A stretch of 64,000 nt of DNA. Source: Desulfuromonas sp. DDH964. Lineage in GTDB: Bacteria; Desulfobacterota; Desulfuromonadia; Desulfuromonadales; DDH964. The position numbers and the translations under genes are program-made. The stretch is taken from contig NZ_CP015080.1 in the NCBI RefSeq assembly GCF_001611275.1, positions 3,002,956 through 3,066,955 on the forward strand, read 5' to 3'. This document shows, piece by piece, positions 15,850 to 24,414 of this stretch (positions are counted from its first letter, which is position 1; every line of letters starts with the position of its first letter). Under the pieces are notes generated by a model. That model was not told the DNA's origin. It saw only the letters and a list, made by a program, of their open reading frames with translations, and searched no databases.

Positions 15850-16965
15850 TCACCGAGGTTTGCTGCCCTCCTTTTCTTGGAGTTCTTTTTGGCGACGCTC
15901 GACCCGTTCCTCAATGCGTTTTAGCATCTCCGGGTCGAGGGGGTGTTCTTTCAGATATCTGGGCGTCAGAAACTGCCAGATGGTCACCGAACGATTGAAG
16001 GCATCGGTGATAAAAATACGATCGTTCTGATCGACAGAAACTGCTGTCGGCAAGGAAAACGCCAGCGGACTAGCACTACGTTCGCCACCAATGCGGGTCA
16101 GGGGGTTGCCCTCGGTATCGAAGACCAGCAGCGCCGCCTTGCGGGACTCAGCCACGTAGAGGTGATCTTCACTGTCAAAGGCGAGTCCGCGGGGTCCCTC
16201 GAATTGGAAGGCCTCGTCCCCACGCTGACCAAAACCATAGAGATATCTTCCATCAGCGTCGTAGACCAGAATGCGGGATTCGAGCTGAGCCGAGACGAAG
16301 ACCCGACCCTTGGAATCGACGGCGATACCGTAGGGGGTGAATATCTGGCCACCCTTCTCTCCCCCGCCGCCGAAGGAAAAGAGATGCTCTCCTTCATAGT
16401 CAAAAACCTCGATTTTGCTGCCGACTACGTCGGTGACATAGATGCGCTTGAGTTTCTCGTTGAACGCCAGGAATCCAGGTTTTTGCAAGGTTCCCTTGCC
16501 GAACACGAAAAGCGGGGAACGGTCCGGTGCGAAGACAAAAACCTGCTGGGCTTGTGCGTCGCACACGAAAATCCGCCCGCTGCCGTCGAGGGCCACGCCG
16601 ACTGGCAACCCGAAGATCGGCGACTTGGAAAAGAACTCCATCGTCCGGGCATTGAAGTCGACCACCCGCAGGTTGTGCAGGTCCATATCGGCTACGTACA
16701 TCTTGCCGTGCCCGTCGGAGGCGACCCCCATGGGCTTTTGAAAGAAATGCAGCTCTTTCTTGCCGACGATGTTCTCCGCGAATTTCTCACCCTCGGTCTT
16801 GGGGAAGCTGTCCTCGGAGTAGTAGGTCATGATCCATTCCATCTTCGGGGTATCGGGTGGTGCAGGCCAGTAAACCTTCATGGGGGCTGGAGGCTTGGCA
16901 CAGCCGGCAAAGATCAGCAGCCCAGCGAAAACGACAAGGGTCCGGCAGAGTTCTCTTTTCATCAT
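15850..16965 (-). CDS. NHL-repeat beta-propeller lipoprotein
   Basis: 371 residues. Lipobox LIFAGC at about 17-22 makes it a lipoprotein. Six NHL-type blades run from about residue 75 to 335 (for example GVASDGHGKMYVADMDLHNLRVVD and GLAFDSEDHLYVAESRKAALLVFD). The C-terminal 40 residues are charged and helical. NHL propellers act as protein-binding platforms; beside exported cytochromes this one may help their assembly or hold them at the outer membrane, which is inference. AAGG sits 7 bases before the ATG. It follows the octaheme gene by 36 bases. A paralogue is at 18301-19431. Confidence 0.85.
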   Translation of the reverse strand: MMKRELCRTLVVFAGLLIFAGCAKPPAPMKVYWPAPPDTPKMEWIMTYYSEDSFPKTEGEKFAENIVGKKELHFFQKPMGVASDGHGKMYVADMDLHNLRVVDFNARTMEFFSKSPIFGLPVGVALDGSGRIFVCDAQAQQVFVFAPDRSPLFVFGKGTLQKPGFLAFNEKLKRIYVTDVVGSKIEVFDYEGEHLFSFGGGGEKGGQIFTPYGIAVDSKGRVFVSAQLESRILVYDADGRYLYGFGQRGDEAFQFEGPRGLAFDSEDHLYVAESRKAALLVFDTEGNPLTRIGGERSASPLAFSLPTAVSVDQNDRIFITDAFNRSVTIWQFLTPRYLKEHPLDPEMLKRIEERVERRQKELQEKEGSKPR

Positions 16966-17001
16966 CAGTAATCCTTGAAAGTAATTGGTTCCATTAACGA
17001 A

Positions 17002-17991
17002 CTACTTTTGGTGACAAAGTTCGCAGAGACTGAAACGCCCATTTATGTTGCGAACGAAGAAATACTCCGTCTTCCCGCCGTGGGGATTGTGGCAGCTTAC
17101 GCAGGACAGCTCCCGACCTGGCTGGGAGGGGTCCTGGACCCCCCTGAGGGGATGGGCCTCGCCCCGGATGCCGCGCACTACGTGGGGGGCCCCTGAGACC
17201 TTGGCATGACAGCTCAGGCACAGATCATTGATGGGCAGCACCACCTGGGCAGGGTTGTTGCTGGCATGGGCATCGTGGCAGACGCTGCAGAGGCCGACCG
17301 CCACCGGGCCGTGAACGAACTTGTTTTTTTTGAACTCGTCAACCTTCTCCTGGTGGCACTGGTTGCAGAGACCGGCGTCACCATCCGGCGACTGGTAGCG
17401 GTTGGGCTGGCTGTCGGGCTGGTGGCAGTAGGCGCAGCGAAAGGCCCCGGCCGGGCCATGGACGTACTTGTCCTGCAACATGCGCCGGTGGCAGGCAGCG
17501 CAGGGGTTGGTGTCCGGCGTGGTCTGGGCCAGCTGTTCGGGAGTCGGGTTCATATTGTGGCAGCCGGCGCAGAGGGCCTCCTTTTCCGGGCGGTGCATGA
17601 CGAAAGTCGGAAAGTCCGTCGGTGGCAGATCGTAGGGTCCGGGCAGGTAGTAAACGGTCGCGGTCTGGTTCGCCACCACCTGGCCACCGCGATAGCCGGC
17701 AACCTTGACGACGTTGCGCCCCGGGTCGAAGGAGGGCTGCAGGATCAGGAAGTCCTGGAAAGCGGCCCGGTAATCGGCGCCGGAGATGTCGATGACGTCG
17801 CTCTTGGCGCCGTTGATCTCGACCGACATCCCCTCCAGCGGCGGTTGCTCGCTCCCCTTGATGATCAGAAAATCGGAGCGGTGGACGGAGGTCTGGTCGG
17901 CCGGGTAGACGAGCTGGAGCGCCCGGGCCGGCAGCGCGCCGAGCAGACCGAGCGCCCAGACGTACAGCAAAATCCTGGTCAGTTTTTTCAT
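17002..17991 (-). CDS. Exported octaheme cytochrome c with N-terminal beta domain
   Basis: 329 residues from the ATG at 17991, which has AAGGG upstream and a signal peptide (1-24, ending PARA-L); longer in-frame starts give no signal. Residues about 25-115 look like an Ig/fibronectin-type beta sandwich with no cysteine. Eight CXXCH sites follow: CAGCH, CAACH, CAYCH, CNQCH, CSVCH, CLSCH, CVSCH, CELCH. The pattern YVHGP/FVHGP before two haem sites recurs in the 25-haem protein at 19715-21679. Probably a periplasmic or outer-surface electron carrier. A -24/-12 promoter is 81 bases upstream, and the NHL gene follows in the same operon. Confidence 0.88.
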   Translation of the reverse strand: MKKLTRILLYVWALGLLGALPARALQLVYPADQTSVHRSDFLIIKGSEQPPLEGMSVEINGAKSDVIDISGADYRAAFQDFLILQPSFDPGRNVVKVAGYRGGQVVANQTATVYYLPGPYDLPPTDFPTFVMHRPEKEALCAGCHNMNPTPEQLAQTTPDTNPCAACHRRMLQDKYVHGPAGAFRCAYCHQPDSQPNRYQSPDGDAGLCNQCHQEKVDEFKKNKFVHGPVAVGLCSVCHDAHASNNPAQVVLPINDLCLSCHAKVSGAPHVVRGIRGEAHPLRGVQDPSQPGRELSCVSCHNPHGGKTEYFFVRNINGRFSLCELCHQK

Positions 17992-18071
17992 GAGTCGCCC
18001 TTGCTTGTTAACGGGATTCAGTCCGGCAGGTTCGCGTTTTCGCGAATATCCGGGGTCCTTTCGACATTTTC

Positions 18072-18088
18072 TGCGACACGCATGCCAA
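18072..18088 (-). promoter_or_regulatory. Candidate sigma-54 promoter of the octaheme-NHL operon
   Basis: Minus strand TTGGCATGCGTGTCGCA: TTGGCA, then G at the consensus place, GG and GC 10 bases apart, with one mismatch (C for T) in the -12 TTGC. Confidence 0.58.
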
Positions 18089-18174
18089 GGCTGGCGAAAA
18101 TTTCTGCTCACTGCAATCGAACGCGTCCATGGCGCTGGCGGCGACAAACGAGGCAGATCCGAAACCCTATTCGT

Positions 18175-18264
18175 GCGCAGATACACGCTGATTTTTAGCA
18201 GATGGAAATCCAAAACCCGATCAGGGTTTCAAGAACCGGCCATTATCTGCGTTCATCTGTGGCC
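18175..18264. repeat. Degenerate dispersed repeat (GCAGAT...ATCTGCG type)
   Basis: GCGCAGATACACGCTGAT at the left and ATCTGCGTTCATCTG at the right face each other, like the pieces at 10829-10905 and 12043-12065. It fills the downstream part of the 310-base spacer 17992-18300, which otherwise holds the -24/-12 promoter and nothing else I can see. Confidence 0.5.
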
Positions 18265-18300
18265 AGCATCATTTTGATCGGCATTGCAAGGTCCCGGCCG

Positions 18301-19431
18301 TCACTGCACCCTATCCATATTCTTCAGCGCTGGCGGAAGGTAGGCCTGCCCCGGCTCGATGGGGTGCGCCTGCAGGTAGGCCTCGGTCAGGTACTGGTAG
18401 TGGTGGAGCATGCGATTCAGGCCATCGACGATCCAGATGCTCCCTTCGGCATCGACGTCGACCCCTTCGGGCATGTAAAACCCGCCCGGCACGACCTTGC
18501 CGCTGCCGCTCCAGTGTTTGCCGCCGATAGTCTGCAGGTAGCGGCCCTGGAGGTCGAAGATCACGAAGTTGTGAGCGAGCGAATCGGTGACGTAGATCTG
18601 GCCGAAGCGACTGACGGCAATGGACTTGGCCAGCTGAAACGACCCGGGATTGGTACCCCGGCTGCCAAAGGTCCGCAGAAAGTGCCCCTCGGGGTCGAAG
18701 ATCTGGACCCGGGCATTGAGGGAATCGAGCACGTAGATGTTCCCCTGCGGATCGAGATCGAGGTCGAGCGGGAAGTTGAATTCCCCCTCACCACTTCCAC
18801 GTTTACCGAAACTTCCCCGGAAGTCCCCTTCCAGGCCAAATAGCAGCACGGCCTGGCGTTCGGCATCGACCAGCAGCAGCCGCTGGCGGGCAGAATCGAC
18901 GGCGAGGCCGACCGGCCGGTTCAGCTCCCCGCTTTTAAAGGAATAGAGCTCCTTGCCCTCCGGAGAAAAGACGAAGATCGCCTTCTGCAGGGAGTCGGCT
19001 ACGTAAATCCGTCCCTGGTCATCCTCGGCGAGATCGACGGGGAGGCGAAAGGGAATATCCTTGCCATCCTTGTTCTGCAGGTAGCGAATCTGGTGCCCGG
19101 AAAAATCGAGAAAAAGGACCTTGCCGAGCCCGGCGTCGGTGACCAGGACCGAATCCTTGCGCCCGAGCACCGCCATTGGTTTTTCGAAAAGTGGCTGGGG
19201 TCTCTCTCGCCCTAAAATTGCGGTTTTCAAGGCATTTTCGCCGCCCTCCCTGACGTCCTGGTCGCTTTGGATGAAGCCGATGTACTCGATCCGCGGCTGG
19301 TTGGGGGGCAGCGGCCAGAAGAAGCGCTGGGTCTCCTTGGCCGGCGGCGGAGCGCAGGCGCCAACCAGCAGCAGGACCCCGAGGATCAGGCCAAAACGAA
19401 GTACCCTGGAAGCGGAAAGTTCCATCGTCAC
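18301..19431 (-). CDS. NHL-repeat beta-propeller lipoprotein
   Basis: 376 residues from a GTG at 19431 with AGGAG six bases upstream; ATGs at 19449 and 19425 are alternatives. Lipobox LLVGAC near residues 21-26. NHL blades lie at about 80-340 (DLAEDDQGRIYVADSLQKAIFVF, DLDLDPQGNIYVLDSLNARVQIF, GVDVDAEGSIWIVDGLNRML). Same overall plan as the lipoprotein at 15850-16965 but clearly diverged, so each may partner a different cytochrome. It follows the 25-haem gene by 283 bases with no terminator I can see, and may share its transcript. Confidence 0.85.
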   Translation of the reverse strand: MTMELSASRVLRFGLILGVLLLVGACAPPPAKETQRFFWPLPPNQPRIEYIGFIQSDQDVREGGENALKTAILGRERPQPLFEKPMAVLGRKDSVLVTDAGLGKVLFLDFSGHQIRYLQNKDGKDIPFRLPVDLAEDDQGRIYVADSLQKAIFVFSPEGKELYSFKSGELNRPVGLAVDSARQRLLLVDAERQAVLLFGLEGDFRGSFGKRGSGEGEFNFPLDLDLDPQGNIYVLDSLNARVQIFDPEGHFLRTFGSRGTNPGSFQLAKSIAVSRFGQIYVTDSLAHNFVIFDLQGRYLQTIGGKHWSGSGKVVPGGFYMPEGVDVDAEGSIWIVDGLNRMLHHYQYLTEAYLQAHPIEPGQAYLPPALKNMDRVQ

Positions 19432-19714
19432 TGTCTTCTCCTGCTCCATCCCGCCCTATTCGAACAACCAGCGGGGAGAAACTGCTTGCGTTTGCCCCGG
19501 AAATTGCGGTACTGAGCCGGGGAAACTCCTATCTTTCCAAAACCTTACACACATTTTCGCAGGCCAGGGCCAAACCAGGAGACCCAAAAGCCCCCGCCTT
19601 ATCGACATTCATCGGCAATTGCTGCGGCGACCAGGTCTTGACTCTGGATTCAAGGTCTTGCGAACTCGCCAAGGATAAGCAGCCCGGGCCGGGAGCGCAA
19701 GCCCCAATCTCGCC

Positions 19715-21679
19715 TTACGGGTTCTCCACCGCCTTGTAGCGGTTGTAGCTCTTCGGCTTATGGCAGCCGACGAAACAGGTGCCGCCGGCCTTGTTTGGCA
19801 CAAAGTTGATCGGAATCTCCCACTGGCCGAAGTCGGGCACCTTGCTCAGGATCATTTTCGGCTGATCGGCGCCATGGACACCGTGGCAGACCTTGCAGAC
19901 CCGCCCCTTGTCGGGCTTGTTGACATGCACCCGGTGCAGGTTGCGGTCGCCGTTGCGGAAATTGGTCGCCTCCGAAGTACGGGCGTACTCAAAGGCGGTG
20001 CGATCATGGCAGGTCAGGCAAAGGGCATAGCGCTCAGCGCTGTAGCTGGCATAGAACTCCTGCGGGTAGGCCGCTTTGAGCAGAGGGGGATAATCCGAGC
20101 CGTGGGGGGCGTGACAGGCCCAGCATTCGCCTGCCGCCACCGGCTCATGCCCGTACTTCTGCGCCTTGATCCTGAGCTCCATCTCTTCGTGGCAGCCATA
20201 GCACATCGAGGCGGCCGGCCCCGAGAACATCTTCGGATAGCCGGTGCCGTGGGGGTCGTGGCAGGCACTGCAGCCGCCATCGGTCAAGGCGCCATGCCGG
20301 GAAGAGCCTCTGGTCTCGGCTTCGATCTGGTCGTGGCAGGAAAAACAGAGGGCATCCCCCTGGGCCGGCAGCAGGTACTTCTGCCCGGCGCTGTGCGGAT
20401 TGTGGCAGTTGGTACAGCCGTCAGCGACGATCGGGTGAACATCGGCCATCGTTCCCAGCTGCGCCTTGTCGTCGTGGCACATGAAGCAGAGCTCGTTGCC
20501 GGGCGCGGCGAGCTGGTTCTCCGCAGCGCTGGCATGGACATCATGGCAGGAGGTGCAGTCCCCGTCCTTGACCGGGCTGTGCACCACCTTGCCCGCGGCC
20601 TTGTCGTCATGGCACTCATTGCACAGCCTGGCGCCCGTCGCCGGCAGCATGAATTTGGTCTTGCCGCCATGGGGACCGTGGCAGGAGGTGCACTCGCCAT
20701 CCGCCACCGGGGTATGGACGTGCGCCTTGCCAGCGGTCTTGCTCTCGTGGCACTCGTTGCACAGCCCGGAGCCGGCGGCCGGCAGCATCCCCTTCGCCTT
20801 GCCGGCGTGGGGGCTGTGGCAGGCGGTGCAGTCGCCGTCGGCCACCGGTGGATGCAGGACCTTTAACCCCTTGGTCTTGCTCTCGTGGCAGCTGTAGCAG
20901 AGCTTGGCCCCACTCGCCGGGAGCATCCCCTTCACCTTGCCGCCATGGGGGTCATGACAGCCGGTGCAGCCATCACTCTCGATGATCGGGTGGATATCCG
21001 CCATTCCGGCGGTCTTGCTGTCGTGGCACTCTTCGCAGAAGGCAGGCCCGGACGCCGGCAGCATCCCCTTCGCCTTGCCGGCATGGGGGTTGTGGCAGGC
21101 GGTGCAGTCCCCTTCCGCGACCGGTGGGTGCAACGCCGCCTTCCCCTGGCGCGGATCGTCGTGGCAGCTCAGGCAGAGCGCGGCGCCGGCTTCAGGGAGC
21201 ATCCCCTTCGCCTTACCGGCGTGGGGGTCATGGCAGCTCGTGCACCCCGATTCGAGAGCCGGGTGGACGTCGGCCATGCCGGCCGTTTTATCCTCGTGGC
21301 ACCTCAGACAGAGGGCCGTCCCCTCCTGGTAGAGGAAATTGGGGTAGCTGCTCTGGTGGGGGCTATGGCAACCGGTGCAACCATCGACCAGCGCCGGGTG
21401 GACGCTGCTCATGCCGTCGCTTTTGTTGTCATGGCACTGATAGCAGAGCGCGCTCCCGGCTGCCGCCAGCTTGAACGCCCCCTTGCCGCCGGGGTGGGCC
21501 TTGCCGGTCGCTTCGTGGCAGAGGTCACACTCGGCCGCGGCGACCGGGCCGTGAACAAAGCGCGCCTTTCCCATCACCGCATGGCAGTTCGCAGTCACAC
21601 AACTATCCGCCGCCCAACCCGGCACCGCCATCAGCAGTAGCAGTGCCGCGACCGTCGGCAACAGGGCCATCCGTTTCAT
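19715..21679 (-). CDS. Giant exported multiheme cytochrome c, about 25 haem sites
   Basis: 654 residues from the ATG at 21679, backed by GGGAGGAGAGG and a signal peptide (1-24, ending GWA-AD). I count 23 CXXCH sites plus a CX4CH (CVTANCH, near residue 26) at the N-terminus and a CX3CH (CFVGCH) near the C-terminus, so up to 25 haems. The middle is a tandem array of a 46-residue diheme unit of doubled-CXXCH type (CTxCHxPHxGKxKGMLP...CxxCH...HP). The evenly spaced pairs suggest a long haem wire across the periplasm or outside the cell. A -24/-12 promoter is about 170 bases upstream. The atypical CX3CH/CX4CH sites may or may not bind haem. Confidence 0.9.
   Translation of the reverse strand: MKRMALLPTVAALLLLMAVPGWAADSCVTANCHAVMGKARFVHGPVAAAECDLCHEATGKAHPGGKGAFKLAAAGSALCYQCHDNKSDGMSSVHPALVDGCTGCHSPHQSSYPNFLYQEGTALCLRCHEDKTAGMADVHPALESGCTSCHDPHAGKAKGMLPEAGAALCLSCHDDPRQGKAALHPPVAEGDCTACHNPHAGKAKGMLPASGPAFCEECHDSKTAGMADIHPIIESDGCTGCHDPHGGKVKGMLPASGAKLCYSCHESKTKGLKVLHPPVADGDCTACHSPHAGKAKGMLPAAGSGLCNECHESKTAGKAHVHTPVADGECTSCHGPHGGKTKFMLPATGARLCNECHDDKAAGKVVHSPVKDGDCTSCHDVHASAAENQLAAPGNELCFMCHDDKAQLGTMADVHPIVADGCTNCHNPHSAGQKYLLPAQGDALCFSCHDQIEAETRGSSRHGALTDGGCSACHDPHGTGYPKMFSGPAASMCYGCHEEMELRIKAQKYGHEPVAAGECWACHAPHGSDYPPLLKAAYPQEFYASYSAERYALCLTCHDRTAFEYARTSEATNFRNGDRNLHRVHVNKPDKGRVCKVCHGVHGADQPKMILSKVPDFGQWEIPINFVPNKAGGTCFVGCHKPKSYNRYKAVENP
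20560..21300. repeat. Tandem 138-bp coding repeats in the multiheme gene
   Basis: A block reading GCAGCATCCCCTTC or close to it returns at about 20641, 20778, 20918, 21055 and 21194, every 137-140 bases. It matches the 46-residue diheme unit of the protein and suggests growth by unit duplication. Confidence 0.75.
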
Positions 21680-21849
21680 AACAGACCTCTCCTCCCGGGA
21701 ACAATCACAAACCATGACCAGCGATTCCACGGGGTAGCATAAGCGCTATGCCCAAGGCCGGGACCGCTGCAGCAGACAGGCAGACCCCGGCGCCTCCTTC
21801 CGGATGTCGGAAGCAGCCAGGGCAAACCAGGTATGGGGAGAGCAAAATG

Positions 21850-21866
21850 TGCAAATTCCACGCCAC
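21850..21866 (-). promoter_or_regulatory. Candidate sigma-54 promoter of the giant cytochrome gene
   Basis: Minus strand GTGGCGTGGAATTTGCA: TGGC, 10 bases between GG and GC, and TTTGCA at -12. Leader of about 160 bases. Confidence 0.58.
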
Positions 21867-21884
21867 AGGAGCGGAGCGGCCCGT

Positions 21885-22742
21885 TCAGCCGCCGCCGTAG
21901 GAGTGGAGGCCAGAGAGGACGAGGTTGACGCCGAGGTAGCAGAAGATGGTGGCGGCAAAGCCGATGATAGAGAGCCAGGCGGCGCGCTTGCCGACCCAGC
22001 CGCGGGTGAAGCGGGCGTGCAAAAAGGCGGCGTAGATGAACCAGACGATCAGGCTCCAGGTCTCCTTCGGGTCCCAGCTCCAATAGGTCCCCCAGGCGTA
22101 GTTGGCCCAGGCCGCGCCGGTGATGATCCCCAGCGACAGGAGCGGAAAGCCGATCATGATCGCCTTGTAGTTGATGTCGTCGAGGACCTTGGCGCTCGGG
22201 AAGAGGGCGAGGATGCCGCCGGCCGGGGCGTCGCCGCTCCCCCCCTCCTTGCCGACCTTGATCAGGTACATGATCGACACCCCGCAGGCGACCGCAAAGG
22301 CGGCGTAGCCGAGAAAGCAGGTAATGACGTGGTAGGTCAGCCAGTTGCTCTGCAGTGCCGGCACCAGCGGATCGATGGCGTCGTTGAGGCCGAGTTGGGC
22401 CCAGGTCATGCCGAGAAAGGCGAAGGGGACAACAAAGGCGCCGATCGCCCGCTGCTTGTACTTCAGGTCGACGAGGATGTAGATCAGCAGAATGGTCCAG
22501 GTGAAGAAGACCACCGACTCGTAGAGGTTCGACAACGGCGCCCGGCCGGCGTCGCCGAGCAGGGCGTAGGACTCGTACCAGCGTAGCCCGATCGCCGCGG
22601 TCTGCGCCGCAAAGCCAAGGTAGGCGAGGATGTTGCCGAGCAGAGAGATGGTCTTGCTGTGGGTGACGAGGTAGAGCAGGAACAGAATCATCGCCGAGAA
22701 GTAGCCGATGGTGACAAGATTGAAGAGCGTTGTGCTGGTCAT
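21885..22742 (-). CDS. ccsA: Cytochrome c assembly protein CcsA/ResC (system II)
   Basis: 285 residues, about 8 membrane segments. The tryptophan-rich haem-handling motif reads WGTYWSWDPKETWSL in the C-terminal half, and conserved histidines flank it (TYHVITCF, AAFLHARF). With ResB it exports haem and attaches it to CXXCH apocytochromes on the outer side of the inner membrane. It lies between resB and the cytochrome genes, hinting at a maturation pair dedicated to them. Length is normal for a separate CcsA. Confidence 0.93.
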   Translation of the reverse strand: MTSTTLFNLVTIGYFSAMILFLLYLVTHSKTISLLGNILAYLGFAAQTAAIGLRWYESYALLGDAGRAPLSNLYESVVFFTWTILLIYILVDLKYKQRAIGAFVVPFAFLGMTWAQLGLNDAIDPLVPALQSNWLTYHVITCFLGYAAFAVACGVSIMYLIKVGKEGGSGDAPAGGILALFPSAKVLDDINYKAIMIGFPLLSLGIITGAAWANYAWGTYWSWDPKETWSLIVWFIYAAFLHARFTRGWVGKRAAWLSIIGFAATIFCYLGVNLVLSGLHSYGGG

Positions 22743-22805
22743 AGCGCTAGGTCCTCCTTAAGGACGTTTAAATCCTGCCTAGTAACTCCAGATGGGCACG
22801 GCGTG

Positions 22806-22948
22806 GTTTCCGAATCGGAAACGAGGCATTTTTCGTTGTGGCAAGGAAATCGAGGACTTGCGCGGAGGCGTACACCGGTACGCCGCACAAGCAAGGCCGA
22901 AGATTGACGCCGCCACGGCGGAAAAGAGCCGTTTCCGGACGGAAACTA
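22806..22948. repeat. Long imperfect palindrome, copy A
   Basis: Outer arms carry GTTTCCG...CGGAAAC on each side; the centre is GGCGTAC-ACC-GGTACGCC. The right end meets the resB stop codon (22946-22948). Related to the copies at 26325-26461 and 39542-39668, especially the latter. On RNA it would fold into one long interrupted hairpin. Confidence 0.65.
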
Positions 22949-24319
22949 CTTGAGTTCGTCGCGGAGCTGTTTCTTGAGGTCGTCGAAGAAGATCTCGAAG
23001 GCCGGCTGGTTGCGATGGGCGCTGCCGCCGATCTTGACCCCGACCTTGCCGCCGGCGAGGGGGAGCAGGGTGACCCAGATGCGCCGGTGGGAGAGGAAGA
23101 AGGCGGTCATCGAGCCGAGCACCAGCATCGCGCAGCCGAGCCAGACTACCCACACCCCCGGGTCCTTGGCGACCTGCAGCCCGGTGTAGTAGCGCTGCTC
23201 CATGTCGAGCAGGCTGAAGATGTAGTCGCCGCCGCGCTGGGCGTCGAACTCGGGAAACGCCTTGAGGACGACGAAGGAGCGGGCCTCCCCCTCGGGCGGG
23301 ACCACTTCGATGCGCGCCGCCGCACCAAAATCCTGGAACGCTTCGGTCGAGTCGACGACCCGCACGCTGCCGCCGCCGGGCAACATCAGACGCTGCCCCT
23401 GGCGCCCGGCGAGCTCCTGCACCTCGCCGCTGGCGCGAACCTTGACCCGCAGCTTGATGGTCGGCTCGCCGGTCGGCCCGTAGCTCGACTGGTAGAAGGT
23501 GATCCCCTTGTAGGTGAGCGGGTCGTTGACGATGATCGGTCGCTGGTCGACCACGGTTTTGCCGCCGTCGATGACCGTCAGCACGCTCTTGAACTCCTTG
23601 GGCCGGCCGCCTCCGCCGCCACCGTAGAAGGAGACCGAAAAGTCGTCGCAGCGCACCTGGAAGCCGAGGTCGATCGGTTCGCTCGCCCCCCGCGCCCAGA
23701 CCTTGTCGGTGGCGGTCCCTTCGACGATATTGACAAACGCCTTGTAGCCCCAGAGCGAGCCGATGATGGCGCCGACAAAGATGATGATGATCGAGAGGTG
23801 GGTGACGTAGACCCCGAAACGGGCCCAGGGCATTTTTTGCGCAAAGAGGTGAACCGCTCCCTCCTCGCCGGCGGTGACCACCGGTGTGGCGAAAGCCTTG
23901 CCGAGCAGGGCGGCGACGCGCTCGCGCAGCGCCTCGATCCCCTCTCCCTTGACCACCACCTCTTCGCTGTTGGGCAGGGTGCGGTAAAAGCTCTCGGCGG
24001 GGGCCAGGACCGGTTCATGGACCGTCTTCCAGACCTTGGGGAAGCGCTTGATCGAGCAGGCGATGAGGTTGAGGGCGAAAATCTCGAGCAGGCCGAGGAA
24101 CCACCAGGAGTGGTACATGTCGGTGAAGTTGAGCGCGGTCAGCACCCGGTAGGTCGTCTCGCTGTACTCCTGCAGATACTCCTGCGGCGATCTCCCCTGC
24201 TGCACCACGGTGCCGATGATCGAGGTGATGGCGAGCAGGATCAGGGTGGCGATAGTCAGCTTCAGGGAACAGAAAAAATCCCAGAAAGCGGTGAGGAATT
24301 TCTGGTCCCGGGAACTCAC
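22946..24319 (-). CDS. resB: Cytochrome c biogenesis protein ResB (system II)
   Basis: 457 residues starting at a GTG with AGGAG seven bases upstream. Three N-terminal membrane segments (about 15-35, 70-90, 165-190), a large extracytoplasmic domain (about 190-395), and a final membrane segment near 398-420 form the ResB plan. It works with CcsA to deliver haem to apocytochrome c. The gene lies between purE and ccsA; a long palindrome separates it from ccsA. Confidence 0.92.
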   Translation of the reverse strand: MSSRDQKFLTAFWDFFCSLKLTIATLILLAITSIIGTVVQQGRSPQEYLQEYSETTYRVLTALNFTDMYHSWWFLGLLEIFALNLIACSIKRFPKVWKTVHEPVLAPAESFYRTLPNSEEVVVKGEGIEALRERVAALLGKAFATPVVTAGEEGAVHLFAQKMPWARFGVYVTHLSIIIIFVGAIIGSLWGYKAFVNIVEGTATDKVWARGASEPIDLGFQVRCDDFSVSFYGGGGGGRPKEFKSVLTVIDGGKTVVDQRPIIVNDPLTYKGITFYQSSYGPTGEPTIKLRVKVRASGEVQELAGRQGQRLMLPGGGSVRVVDSTEAFQDFGAAARIEVVPPEGEARSFVVLKAFPEFDAQRGGDYIFSLLDMEQRYYTGLQVAKDPGVWVVWLGCAMLVLGSMTAFFLSHRRIWVTLLPLAGGKVGVKIGGSAHRNQPAFEIFFDDLKKQLRDELK

Positions 24320-24414
24320 AATAGGTCTCCTGAGGTTGGCGGTGATCGGTGACCGGCGAAGGGCTGCAGGGATCGTGCCGCAGGCCTGTCAATCCCCTCC
24401 CGGGAGTACGACCT

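Noticed and set aside
17992..18213. Longer N-terminus for the octaheme cytochrome
   Set aside because: The extension has no signal peptide and covers the -24/-12 promoter; the ATG at 17991 starts a clear signal peptide.
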